From Pontibacter aquaedesilientis (GTDB lineage Bacteria; Bacteroidota; Bacteroidia; Cytophagales; Hymenobacteraceae), in the NCBI RefSeq assembly GCF_014773225.1, contig NZ_JACXAJ010000004.1, positions 186,001 to 250,000 of the forward strand: DNA of 64,000 bases. The letters run 5' to 3'. The notes below the pieces were generated by a model. It saw only the letters and a program-made list of their open reading frames with translations. It made no database searches and was not told where the DNA came from. Made by a program: the position numbers and the translations under genes. Below, piece by piece: positions 10,261 to 18,392 of this stretch (positions within the stretch are counted from its first letter, which is position 1; each line of letters opens with the position of its first letter).

Positions 10261-11007
10261 TCACAGGTTGCTGACCAAGTGGCGTAGTTTGTCCGCATCT
10301 GTCACGGCGTTGCCCACGATGGTGTTGTTGAAGAACACCCATACTTCTTTGCCGTCTTCCAGCCAGTCTTTCACCATATAGGCGTAGCGCTCCAGCTTCT
10401 CGTCTGAGTAAGCCGACGAATACATCTTTTCGTCGCCATGCAAGCGCAGGTAGGCGGTGTCAGTCGTGGTAACTTCTGTACCCGGAAAGCGCTTGCCGGC
10501 ACTGGCAATTACGGTGGTGATGTCATATTCCCGGAGCAAGTCCAAGGCATCGTCCGAAAACCAGGAAACATGCCTGGCTTCCAGCGCAAAAACCTGGGCA
10601 GGGTATAGCCTCCGCAGGGTTTGGAAGAAATCCGCGGCGATGAGCCGATCGAACCGAAAGCTTGCCGCTATCTGCACCAATACGGGGCCGAGTCGCTCCC
10701 CCATCAGCAGGTACCTGGACATGAATTTCTGCAGTGGTTCCTCTATTTCCTGGAATTTCCGTTTGTGCGTGATCTCCTGGTGAAGCTTCGGTGCGAACTT
10801 AAAATGCGTTGGCGTCTGCGAGAGCCACTTTTCAATGGTTTTAGCCATCGTGAAGTGATAGAAGCTGCTGTTGATCTCAGTGGCGTTGAAGCGGGTAGCA
10901 TAGTGGCCGAGGAAGTCTGCCGACTTCAGTTCGGGTGGGTATAGCACCTCCTGCCAGCGGTAACTCCAACCAGAGGTGCCTATATGCAATCGGGATGTAT
11001 CAATCAT
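10261..11007 (-). CDS. DUF72 domain protein (YecE-like)
   Basis: The 248-residue sequence opens with the family hallmark IGTSGWSYRWQ, continues with YATRFNATEINSSFY, and has FKFAPKLHQEITH and a late VWVFFNNT segment, all characteristic of DUF72 TIM-barrel proteins. The family is widespread and its biochemical role is not established. Length is normal. It precedes the DUF983 gene on the minus strand and is divergent from the permease gene. Confidence 0.88.
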   Translation of the reverse strand: MIDTSRLHIGTSGWSYRWQEVLYPPELKSADFLGHYATRFNATEINSSFYHFTMAKTIEKWLSQTPTHFKFAPKLHQEITHKRKFQEIEEPLQKFMSRYLLMGERLGPVLVQIAASFRFDRLIAADFFQTLRRLYPAQVFALEARHVSWFSDDALDLLREYDITTVIASAGKRFPGTEVTTTDTAYLRLHGDEKMYSSAYSDEKLERYAYMVKDWLEDGKEVWVFFNNTIVGNAVTDADKLRHLVSNL

Positions 11008-11192
11008 CAGTATAAATTAAGTTTCAGGCCTGGGCGACGAATTAGCAACAGGATAATTACGATCAGAAGGAAAACAGATCGCATGTAACGAGCACTTTTA
11101 ACTAATTTATTTCGCTAAATAGTTGACACTGAACGTACAAATTCTTTCAGGCCGTACCCACTTTGCCTGGCTTCACCTTCAATTTTGAGATC

Positions 11193-12614
11193 ATGGATGA
11201 ATTGAACCAGGGATTTGGAACCTTGTACACAGAGCAGGAAGGCGTAAAGAGCACTAGTACAGGCCATGAAACCAGAGCGGAGCCTAAACCTGCCCTTAGT
11301 TTGTTCGACGCCATCGCCGTGATCGTAGGGGTAGTGGTTGGCGCCGGAATTTTCCGGATCCCCTCAGTGGTGGCCGCCAATGTCGATTCCACCACCATGT
11401 TCCTGACCACCTGGGTGCTGGGTGGATTTGTCTCGTTGATCGGGGCGCTTTGCTATGCCGAGCTGACCACCACATTTCCGAATGCCGGCGGCGATTACCA
11501 TTTCCTGACCAAAGCGTTCGGAAAAAAACTGGCCTTCCTCTTTGCCTGGGCCCGCATGAGCGTGATACAGACGGGTTCTATCGCGCTCCTTTCCTTTATC
11601 ATCGGCGATTACATGACCCGAATCTATACCTTAGGAGAATTTTCGTCGGCAGCATACGCGGCCTTCGTTGTTGTCTCACTCACAATCATCAACATTGTGG
11701 GAGTGAAATTCGGGACTGGCATACAGAAACTGCTCCTATTGCTGGAAGTGTTCGGTATAATGATTGTGCTGGGGGCCGGTTTCTTTTTTGCGCCTGAAAA
11801 TTCGATAAGCACTACGCCTGCCCTTTCGAACACTTCTAACTCATTGGGGCTGGCCATGGTATTTGTGTTGCTCACTTTCGGGGGATGGAACGAGGCAGCC
11901 TATATCTCTGCTGAAATGCGAACAGGGCGTCGGGGTATGGCCATCGCCCTGATTGCCAGTATTATCATTATCACACTCATCTACTTGCTCATCAACCTTG
12001 CCTACCTTAACGCATTGGGGCTGAATGGCCTATCAACTTCGGATGCTGTGGCCGGGGACCTGATGCGGGTGACATTCGGAGAGTCCGGGCTAATGCTGAT
12101 TAGCCTGATTGTGATGGTAGCAGCCCTCACCTCTGCCAATGCCACTATATTCACCGGCGCAAGAACCAACTATGCACTGGGCAGGGATTTTCCGGTGTTC
12201 AGTTACCTGGGCAAATGGAACATGCGCACATCGTCACCGGTCAATGCCTTCCTGGTGCAGGGCGTCATCTCCCTGTCACTTATTGGGCTGGCACTTTTTA
12301 CCCGTAACGGTTTTGAGACCATGGTCGAGTATACAGCCCCCGTCTTTTGGTTTTTCCTGATGATGGTAGGTATAGCGCTGTTCGTGCTGAGGCGAAAAGA
12401 GCCCCGGCTCAACCGTCCGTTTCGGGTGCCCCTCTATCCGCTGACGCCCTTGGTCTTTTGCCTGACCAGTGCTTACCTCCTCTACTCCAGCCTGGTGTAT
12501 ACCGGCCTGGGCGCGATTGTGGGCGTCGGTGTGCTGGCAGTGGGTGCAGTCCTGTTGCTGGCTTTGCCCGCCATAGAGCGGCACCTGAACCCTAATGCAA
12601 AGCCGCTTCAATAA
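11193..12614 (+). CDS. APC-superfamily amino-acid permease
   Basis: The 473-residue protein is an inner-membrane transporter with about 12 hydrophobic helices. Helix 1 has GVVVGAGIFRIPS, the unwound Gly-rich motif that binds the substrate backbone in the amino acid-polyamine-organocation superfamily. The middle of the protein has FGGWNEAAYISAEMR. The soluble N-terminus is about 35 residues. I start at the ATG at 11193; an upstream in-frame TTG at 11163 would add ten residues of no obvious value. Substrate cannot be predicted. It is a single gene followed by a 188-bp gap with a TATACCT motif at 12690. Confidence 0.87.
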   Translation: MDELNQGFGTLYTEQEGVKSTSTGHETRAEPKPALSLFDAIAVIVGVVVGAGIFRIPSVVAANVDSTTMFLTTWVLGGFVSLIGALCYAELTTTFPNAGGDYHFLTKAFGKKLAFLFAWARMSVIQTGSIALLSFIIGDYMTRIYTLGEFSSAAYAAFVVVSLTIINIVGVKFGTGIQKLLLLLEVFGIMIVLGAGFFFAPENSISTTPALSNTSNSLGLAMVFVLLTFGGWNEAAYISAEMRTGRRGMAIALIASIIIITLIYLLINLAYLNALGLNGLSTSDAVAGDLMRVTFGESGLMLISLIVMVAALTSANATIFTGARTNYALGRDFPVFSYLGKWNMRTSSPVNAFLVQGVISLSLIGLALFTRNGFETMVEYTAPVFWFFLMMVGIALFVLRRKEPRLNRPFRVPLYPLTPLVFCLTSAYLLYSSLVYTGLGAIVGVGVLAVGAVLLLALPAIERHLNPNAKPLQ

Positions 12615-12802
12615 AGTCACAGCGGTTTTAACTTAAAATTAGCCCGATCCGTAAAAATATGACCGCCCTTTTCAACCAGGCTCGCCCGCCTATACCTGCC
12701 AGAACCACACAAACCGGAGACTGACAGGCGATCGCCACAAATGCCCCCGCACCAGTGAACTCACAACTAACTTCAACTTATTTTTAACCAAAAGGAAAGA
12801 AG

Positions 12803-13366
12803 ATGAGAACAATAAGACATTCACTTAGCACCTTGTTGATGGCGCTTTGCGCTACTTTCGCATTGGCCCAGACCACCACAGCCCCCAGACTGGATGTACC
12901 CTACGTCCCTACGCCGCAGCCGGTGGTAGACGCCATGCTCAAACTGGCCAACGTAACCGAAAAGGATGTTTTATATGACCTGGGCTGTGGAGACGGACGC
13001 ATTGTGATTACAGCGGCCAAGCAATACGGAGCCAACGCGACCGGATTCGACATAAATCCAGAGCGCATTGCAGAAGCGAACGCCAACGCCAAGGAAGCCA
13101 AGGTGACTGACAAAGTAAGGTTTGTGGAGGGCAATCTGTTTGAGGTGGACTACAGGCCGGCATCCGTGGTAACGCTATACCTGCTGCCGACAATTAACAT
13201 GAAACTGCGTCCCATGCTTTTAGAACAGCTCAAGCCAGGCACCCGCATCGTTTCCCATGCCTTTGATATGGGCGATTGGGAACCCGACGAAACCATGGTG
13301 ATTGATGGCTCTACAATTTATCTCTGGACTGTACCTGAGAAAAAGGAAAAAGCAAACGACCGATAA
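12803..13366 (+). CDS. Class I SAM-dependent methyltransferase-like protein with a signal peptide
   Basis: This 187-residue protein combines a convincing signal peptide (MRTIRHS, then a hydrophobic run ending FALAQ at about residue 23) with a class I methyltransferase fold. Motif I is VLYDLGCGDGRIVI, followed by GFDINPERI, whose Asp would bind the SAM ribose, and VRFVEGNLFEV. Export is odd because SAM is not expected in the periplasm. Either the hydrophobic start is an inner-membrane anchor facing the cytoplasm or the fold is used without SAM. A strong hairpin terminator lies 20 bp after the stop. Confidence 0.8.
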   Translation: MRTIRHSLSTLLMALCATFALAQTTTAPRLDVPYVPTPQPVVDAMLKLANVTEKDVLYDLGCGDGRIVITAAKQYGANATGFDINPERIAEANANAKEAKVTDKVRFVEGNLFEVDYRPASVVTLYLLPTINMKLRPMLLEQLKPGTRIVSHAFDMGDWEPDETMVIDGSTIYLWTVPEKKEKANDR

Positions 13367-13386
13367 GTCCTTGTGAAGGATGATAA

Positions 13387-13421
13387 ACAAAACCCCGTAC
13401 CAGTCTGGGACGGGGTTTTGT
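13387..13421 (+). terminator. Terminator after the methyltransferase-like gene
   Basis: ACAAAACCCCGT at 13387-13398 and ACGGGGTTTTGT at 13410-13421 form a perfect 12-bp stem with an 11-nt loop. The TTTT lies inside the 3' arm, as in many terminators that work in both directions. Confidence 0.75.
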
Positions 13422-13520
13422 CGTGCCTATCCCTACCTGATCGTCTAAAACCGCCTATATTCAGCTATTTTGATTTATTAATTTATATCTTTACAGCTGA
13501 CACTAACCCTTATCACAGAA

Positions 13521-13955
13521 ATGTACACAGGACTACAGCATTTACACTCTTACATGACCTATCTGGTGCTTTTAGGTCTGTTGATCAGCCTGGTAGGCGC
13601 ACTGAGCGGCATGTCCGGCAACAAGCCTTTCACGGAAAAAAACAGAAAAATGAGCCTTCTCGGCCTGATTCCGGCACACCTGCAATGGGTAATCGGTGTA
13701 ATTCTGTACTTTGTTTCTCCGCTAGGTATGGCCAATGTTTCCGGCGCTGCCATGAAAGACTCTATTTCAAGACTTTACATCCTGGAGCACCCACTAACCA
13801 TGATTATCGCCGTTGTACTGATCACGGTGGGTTATGCCCGTGCAAAGCGCCTGCAGGACAACAAAAAACGTTTCAACAGCATCCTCATATTCTACGGTCT
13901 GGCATTGGCACTCATCCTGATCCGTATTCCTTGGAATGCATGGCCAGGTAACTAA
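13521..13955 (+). CDS. Small four-helix membrane protein conserved in Bacteroidota
   Basis: The 144-residue protein has four hydrophobic segments, at about residues 9-29, 52-70, 90-110 and 120-138. Histidines lie near helix starts (QHLHSYMTYL, PAHLQWVIG, LEHPLTMI). This spacing resembles small proteins often labelled cytochrome b-like in this phylum, but I see no proof of haem binding. It is flanked by hairpin terminators on both sides, so it appears to be a single-gene transcript. A longer overlapping frame from 13373 is not protein-like. Confidence 0.65.
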   Translation: MYTGLQHLHSYMTYLVLLGLLISLVGALSGMSGNKPFTEKNRKMSLLGLIPAHLQWVIGVILYFVSPLGMANVSGAAMKDSISRLYILEHPLTMIIAVVLITVGYARAKRLQDNKKRFNSILIFYGLALALILIRIPWNAWPGN

Positions 13956-13995
13956 GCCGCAGTATAACTTCAGGTATAGCGACACAGTTATACTC

Positions 13996-14046
13996 GAATT
14001 GCCTCCCCCTACAGGTATAGCCCTGAAGCGGGAGGCAATTCTTTTT
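13996..14046 (+). terminator. Terminator after the four-helix membrane protein gene
   Basis: GAATTGCCTCCC at 13996-14007 pairs perfectly with GGGAGGCAATTC at 14030-14041 and is followed by TTTTT. The 22-nt loop contains an intact CAGGTATAGC copy of the window-wide motif. Confidence 0.8.
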
Positions 14047-14125
14047 ACTGGATTTAGTACCTTTAGCATGACGATCGGTTCAGACTATTGCAGCCGGTCA
14101 ATACAAGAAATCAGACGCAGCAGAC

Positions 14126-15574
14126 ATGAGCACATCCATTTCCTATAGCGAAGCCAACCCATCCATCAAGCAAGTAGCCGAGCAGGTATATACCCGGCAC
14201 AATATCTATAAAGAGCCGGCTTTGCAGCACCGTCGATTCAGGCACCGCCATATTGTGCCCCTGCTGGAGCAGCTCCGCGAGCACACCCTGTTTGAAGTGG
14301 ATGTGGTGGGCAAGTCAGCGGAAGGGCGTGATATCTACCTGGTGAAAGCAGGTACAGGCAAAACAAAAGTCATGCTTTGGTCGCAAATGCATGGGGATGA
14401 ACCCACCGCTACGATGGCCCTGTTCGATCTTTTCAATTTTCTGCGCCAATCCGATGAGCTGGATGCTGTTCGGAACCAGATTCTGGAAAACACCACCCTG
14501 TACTTCGTTCCCATGCTAAATCCGGATGGAGCCGAAATGTATACTCGCCGCAACGCCTTGGGTATAGACCTGAATCGGGATGCCCTGCGACTGCAAAGCC
14601 CGGAAGCTGTGCTACTGAAGCATCTGCGCGACACACTGGAGCCTGCGTTCGGCTTTAATCTGCATGACCAGAGCCGTTACTATACCGCTGGCTATACCTC
14701 CCGGCCGGCCACCATCTCTTTCCTGGCCCCGGCCTATGACCACGCCCGGACCGTGAACGAGGTTCGTGACAGGGCCATGCGCACCATTGCAGGCATGCAT
14801 GAAGCGTTGCAGTCATTTATACCCGGTCAGGTGGCCAAGTTTTCGGATGAGCATGAGCCCCGCGCTTTTGGTGATAACATCCAGAAATGGGGAACCAGCG
14901 TGATCTTGGTAGAGTCCGGTGGGCAACATAACGACCAGGAGAAGCAGCATATACGTCAGCTGAATTTCACCTCTATCATATCAGCCCTGCACCTGATTGG
15001 CAACAAGGCCTATACTGCTTATGAACTCGAGCAGTACCACCGTATACCTGAAAACCAGCGCAACCTGTTCGACCTGGTGGTGCGAAATGTGTGCTATCAG
15101 GAAAATGGCCAGGACACGCTGCTAGACATCGGCATTAACAGACTGGAGGTAGAGTCACCAAACCCGATTGGCTTTTATCACAGCAGTGTGGTGGAAGAGC
15201 TCGGCGACATGAGTGTTTTTCACGGGTATGAGCAATTGGATGCCGAAGGCCTCATACTTATACCTGGCAAGGTATACGGGACGGTACTTGACAGCCTCCA
15301 GGAACTTACGCCCGAGCTTTCTGAAAAATTATTATCTAATGGCTATACGACTGTTCGGGTGGCATCCCTGCCAGGAGTGCTGCCTGACCCCACCTCGCTA
15401 CCACTCAACGTGACTGGTTTGGAAAGTTTGGTTGACCATCAACTCAGACTGGACAATGGCGCCAATTTCATCTTGCAGGATTTAGAGGGCAAAGCAAAGT
15501 ATGCCATCCTGAATGGTTTCTTGTATGATTTGCAGGGTAAAAAACCGGCACTTTTCCACGGGCTCCTGCATTAA
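14126..15574 (+). CDS. M14-family zinc carboxypeptidase-like protein
   Basis: This 482-residue protein has an N-terminal zinc carboxypeptidase domain. The metal ligands are visible as His89 and Glu92 in MHGDEPTATM and His180 in NLHDQS. LNRDA provides the substrate-binding Asn-Arg pair, and Glu263 in ILVESGGQ is the likely catalytic base. No signal peptide is seen, so it is probably cytoplasmic, unusual for secreted digestive M14 enzymes but common in the peptidase M14 branch found in Bacteroidota. The C-terminal 180 residues are a separate region of unknown fold. It is a single gene between a terminator and the SpmAB gene 91 bp downstream. Confidence 0.85.
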   Translation: MSTSISYSEANPSIKQVAEQVYTRHNIYKEPALQHRRFRHRHIVPLLEQLREHTLFEVDVVGKSAEGRDIYLVKAGTGKTKVMLWSQMHGDEPTATMALFDLFNFLRQSDELDAVRNQILENTTLYFVPMLNPDGAEMYTRRNALGIDLNRDALRLQSPEAVLLKHLRDTLEPAFGFNLHDQSRYYTAGYTSRPATISFLAPAYDHARTVNEVRDRAMRTIAGMHEALQSFIPGQVAKFSDEHEPRAFGDNIQKWGTSVILVESGGQHNDQEKQHIRQLNFTSIISALHLIGNKAYTAYELEQYHRIPENQRNLFDLVVRNVCYQENGQDTLLDIGINRLEVESPNPIGFYHSSVVEELGDMSVFHGYEQLDAEGLILIPGKVYGTVLDSLQELTPELSEKLLSNGYTTVRVASLPGVLPDPTSLPLNVTGLESLVDHQLRLDNGANFILQDLEGKAKYAILNGFLYDLQGKKPALFHGLLH

Positions 15575-15665
15575 TCCTGCCTATATTAAATTTCTACTTT
15601 ATAAGAACCTGGTTTTTGGAATCAGTTTGTATCTTACAGACTGATTCCTGACCAACCTTTACTTC

Positions 15666-16898
15666 ATGGTATTAAATTATCTGTGGGCGGCCTTTTTCCT
15701 GATCGCCTTTTTCATTGCTTTGTTTCAGCTCATCGTGTTCCGCGATGTCGAGATCTTTCAAAAGCTAGTGACCAGCACCTTCGATAACGCCAAGCTTGGC
15801 TTCGAAATCTCCCTTGGCCTGACTGGGGTGATGACCTTATGGCTGGGTTTGATGAAGGTAGGTGAACGCGGCGGCATCATCGCAATTTTCTCCAGGCTGG
15901 TGGCCCCGTTTTTTAACAGACTCTTTCCGGAGATTCCGAAAAACCACCCGGTATTTGGTTCTATTCTGATGAACTTCTCTGCTAACATGCTGGGACTGGA
16001 CAATGCCGCCACCCCGCTCGGCCTCAAAGCCATGAAGGAAATGCAGGAACTCAACCCGATCAAAGAACGGGCGTCCAATGCCCAGATCATGTTCTTGGTG
16101 CTCAACACCTCCGGCCTGACGATCATACCTGTCAGCATCATGGTGTTTCGGGCACAATTGGGTGCAGCCGATCCTTCTGATATATTTATACCTATCCTGC
16201 TGGCTACCTTCTTTTCGACGATGGTAGGCCTGATTGCGGTCGCGCTATACCAACGCATCAACTTGTTCAACCCGGTTATACTAGCATATATTGGTACACT
16301 CCTATTACTGATAGTCGGACTTATCTACTACTTCAGCACCATCACCCAGGAAGAAGTCAGTGTCATTTCGCAGGTGGCCAGTAATGTCATTCTCTTTTCG
16401 ATTATTGTGTCCTTTGTGGGGCTTGCGCTTGTCAGAAAGGTGAATGTGTACGAAGCTTTCATTGAAGGAGCCAAAGAGGGTTTTTCGGTTGCCATCACCA
16501 TCATACCTTACCTGGTAGCCATTCTGGTAGCTATTGGGGTTTTCCGCACTTCCGGAGCGTTGGATATGATCGTAGACAGCATAGGTTACCTTATTGCGCT
16601 CACAGGCGTGAACACAGATTTCGTACCCGCACTGCCGGTTGCCTTTATGAAGCCTTTGAGCGGCAGCGGCGCACGCGGCTTGATGGTAGAGGCCATGAAC
16701 ACCTACGGCGTGGACTCATTTGTCGGACGTATGGCCTCGGCTTTCCAGGGTTCAACCGAGACGACCTTTTATATCCTGGCCGTATACTTCGGTTCTGTAG
16801 GTATAAAACGTTCGAGGTATGCCCTCACCTGCGGTCTGTTGGCCGATTTGGCAGGCGCTATTGCAGCGATATTCATAGCCTATCTGTTCTTCCATTAA
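15666..16898 (+). CDS. Fused SpmA-SpmB nucleoside-recognition (Gate) membrane protein
   Basis: The 410-residue protein contains two Gate domains that are separate SpmA and SpmB proteins in Bacillus. The N-terminal half has NMLGLDNAATPLGLKAM, typical of SpmA. The C-terminal half has KPLSGSGARGLMVEAMN and FQGSTETTFYILAVYFGSVG, typical of SpmB. About ten hydrophobic segments place it in the inner membrane. In spore formers the pair supports core dehydration; in non-sporing Bacteroidota the role is unknown, and transport of a small solute is the usual guess. It ends at a very long convergent terminator. Confidence 0.87.
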   Translation: MVLNYLWAAFFLIAFFIALFQLIVFRDVEIFQKLVTSTFDNAKLGFEISLGLTGVMTLWLGLMKVGERGGIIAIFSRLVAPFFNRLFPEIPKNHPVFGSILMNFSANMLGLDNAATPLGLKAMKEMQELNPIKERASNAQIMFLVLNTSGLTIIPVSIMVFRAQLGAADPSDIFIPILLATFFSTMVGLIAVALYQRINLFNPVILAYIGTLLLLIVGLIYYFSTITQEEVSVISQVASNVILFSIIVSFVGLALVRKVNVYEAFIEGAKEGFSVAITIIPYLVAILVAIGVFRTSGALDMIVDSIGYLIALTGVNTDFVPALPVAFMKPLSGSGARGLMVEAMNTYGVDSFVGRMASAFQGSTETTFYILAVYFGSVGIKRSRYALTCGLLADLAGAIAAIFIAYLFFH

Positions 16899-16903
16899 AA
16901 CCT

Positions 16904-16968
16904 AATTTTATATAAACGCAAAAGAGGCTGCCCATAACAGGCAGCCTCTTTTGCGTTTATATAAAATT
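16904..16968. terminator. Bidirectional terminator with a 29-bp perfect stem
   Basis: Bases 16904-16932 and 16940-16968 are exact reverse complements (29 bp) with a 7-nt loop CATAACA. The centre is G+C rich and the outer stem is T-rich on both sides, so it can stop transcription from the SpmAB gene and from the convergent lipoprotein gene. Confidence 0.88.
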
Positions 16969-16977
16969 ATTATAGCA

Positions 16978-17433
16978 TTAGTTTCGGGCTACTACCGGAT
17001 GTCCTTCCAGCTGAGCGTAACTGAGTTTCCAGTTACCATCCTCCCCTTTTTTCCAAAGGAGCATATAATTACCTTCACCTAGGCCACGCGGCTCGTTCGG
17101 GCTTCCTGGCAGTACATCCACCGAGAAGGTACCGGCTTCATAGGCTATGCTATTATCAGTACCGGTGCTTACGGCATAAGTCTTTAAATCCGCAATAGTA
17201 CCCATGGTTTCTCTCACCCACTTGTCTGACACTTCCGCTTTTCCTCTGTATACCACCTCCCCTTGCAGGAAATGAACATCATCAGCCAACATACCTGTGA
17301 CCTTGCTTTCATCTCGGGCATTCCAGGCGCTTATAAACTCGTTATTTAACTCCTTAATGTCTACCGATTGCTTAGGATCCGAGCAGGAAGCCAGAAAGAA
17401 TACTGCGAACAATGTATAAAGTATCGTTTTCAT
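16978..17433 (-). CDS. SnoaL/DUF4440-like lipoprotein
   Basis: This is a 151-residue lipoprotein with the signal MKTILYTLFAVFFLASCSD (Cys17). The mature part has the alpha-plus-beta pattern of NTF2-like proteins: NNEFISAWNARDESKVTGM, then ADDVHFLQGEVVYRGKAEV, then a late WKLSYAQLEG strand, as in DUF4440/SnoaL-type domains. These bind small ligands or act as accessory domains; no catalytic residue can be assigned. The spacer to the next upstream gene is 104 bp. Confidence 0.72.
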   Translation of the reverse strand: MKTILYTLFAVFFLASCSDPKQSVDIKELNNEFISAWNARDESKVTGMLADDVHFLQGEVVYRGKAEVSDKWVRETMGTIADLKTYAVSTGTDNSIAYEAGTFSVDVLPGSPNEPRGLGEGNYMLLWKKGEDGNWKLSYAQLEGHPVVARN

Positions 17434-17537
17434 GATTTCTGATTTTAGTTGTTTATACCTGACAGCGTACGATATTTTCTAAGGGATGGTGCTCCTCCCC
17501 ACCTATATAGGTGGAGAAGAGATCCCTTGATTGACGC

Positions 17538-18104
17538 TTACCAGCTCTTTCTTCTATACTCAGAGGTATGGTAAGGTTTTGTGCTATCACCGTAGTCCAG
17601 GTTAGGCAAGTACGATGCATATACCAACTGAGGATTTGGTCCATTATTCGATGCATACATCATAGCCAATGAATTGGCAGCCGTTTCCTCTGCCTGGGTT
17701 GCAGCCAGTACACCGGTCTGACGTGCAGCCGCAGGCTTAGCCGAAGGAGTTGACTTCTTGGCTACTGCCGCTCTATTCGCTGCTGCCCTGTTAGCGGCTG
17801 CTCTCTGGGCTGCGGCTACGCGTGCTGCCTCGGCCTCACGTTCCTTTTGCTTATTATCTATGTGCTTACCAATGCCATAACCAACTGCGCCACCGGCAAC
17901 GCCACCAACAACGCCACCCACTACTCGGTTGCGCTTATGAATAATAGCACCTGCAGCGGCACCAGTACCAGCACCAATTACAGCGCCTTTTGCTTGTGGG
18001 CTCCAGCCAGTTCTTTTCTCCTGCGCCTCAGCCGATCCGCCTGCAGCAACTGAAACCATCAGTGCCAGGCCCATTATAAAGCTTACCTTTTTCATAACTT
18101 TCAA
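17538..18104 (-). CDS. Glycine-zipper (YMGG-like) exported protein
   Basis: The 188-residue protein has a signal peptide (about residues 1-27, ending AEA-Q). It is followed by two glycine-zipper stretches, GAVIGAGTGAAAGAII and VVGGVVGGVAGGAVGYGIG, in which Gly recurs every third or fourth residue as in membrane-inserting YMGG proteins. A charged helix (DNKQKEREAEAARVAAAQ) and Ala-Asn-Arg repeats (RAAANRAAANRAA) follow. The C-terminal 60 residues are Asn/Tyr-rich without recognisable motifs. A role in the envelope is likely but not defined. The 288-bp AT-rich gap upstream must hold its promoter. Confidence 0.7.
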   Translation of the reverse strand: MKVMKKVSFIMGLALMVSVAAGGSAEAQEKRTGWSPQAKGAVIGAGTGAAAGAIIHKRNRVVGGVVGGVAGGAVGYGIGKHIDNKQKEREAEAARVAAAQRAAANRAAANRAAVAKKSTPSAKPAAARQTGVLAATQAEETAANSLAMMYASNNGPNPQLVYASYLPNLDYGDSTKPYHTSEYRRKSW

Positions 18105-18392
18105 TTTTAGGAAGAAACATTAAACTCTTTCTGGTGGAGTATTTACAATATGCGTGCCAGTACAATCCTGGAGCGTCATTAAAAGCGCTTTTAATAGACT
18201 CATTTTATTAGCCCTCAATTAATTAATCAAGTTTAACTAATTGATTTAAAGTAAATTAAATAAAACCAGACACAGATTTAAATTTTTTATACATACCCTT
18301 AAAAAAATTCACAAACCGAAACATATGGTCAGAAAGTTCTAATTAAAAATGCAGCAATATTGCTTTCACGGAAGAATAAATTATCTTTAAAT

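Noticed and set aside
13373..13951. A 192-codon frame overlapping the four-helix membrane protein gene
   Set aside because: It runs through a terminator and is an out-of-frame shadow of the membrane protein, with no hydrophobic or domain pattern.
18360..18389. Promoter-like TTG-N19-TATCTTTA at the start of the amidohydrolase
   Set aside because: It would place the transcription start on the chosen ATG, requiring a leaderless message. It is kept as a remark, not as a feature.
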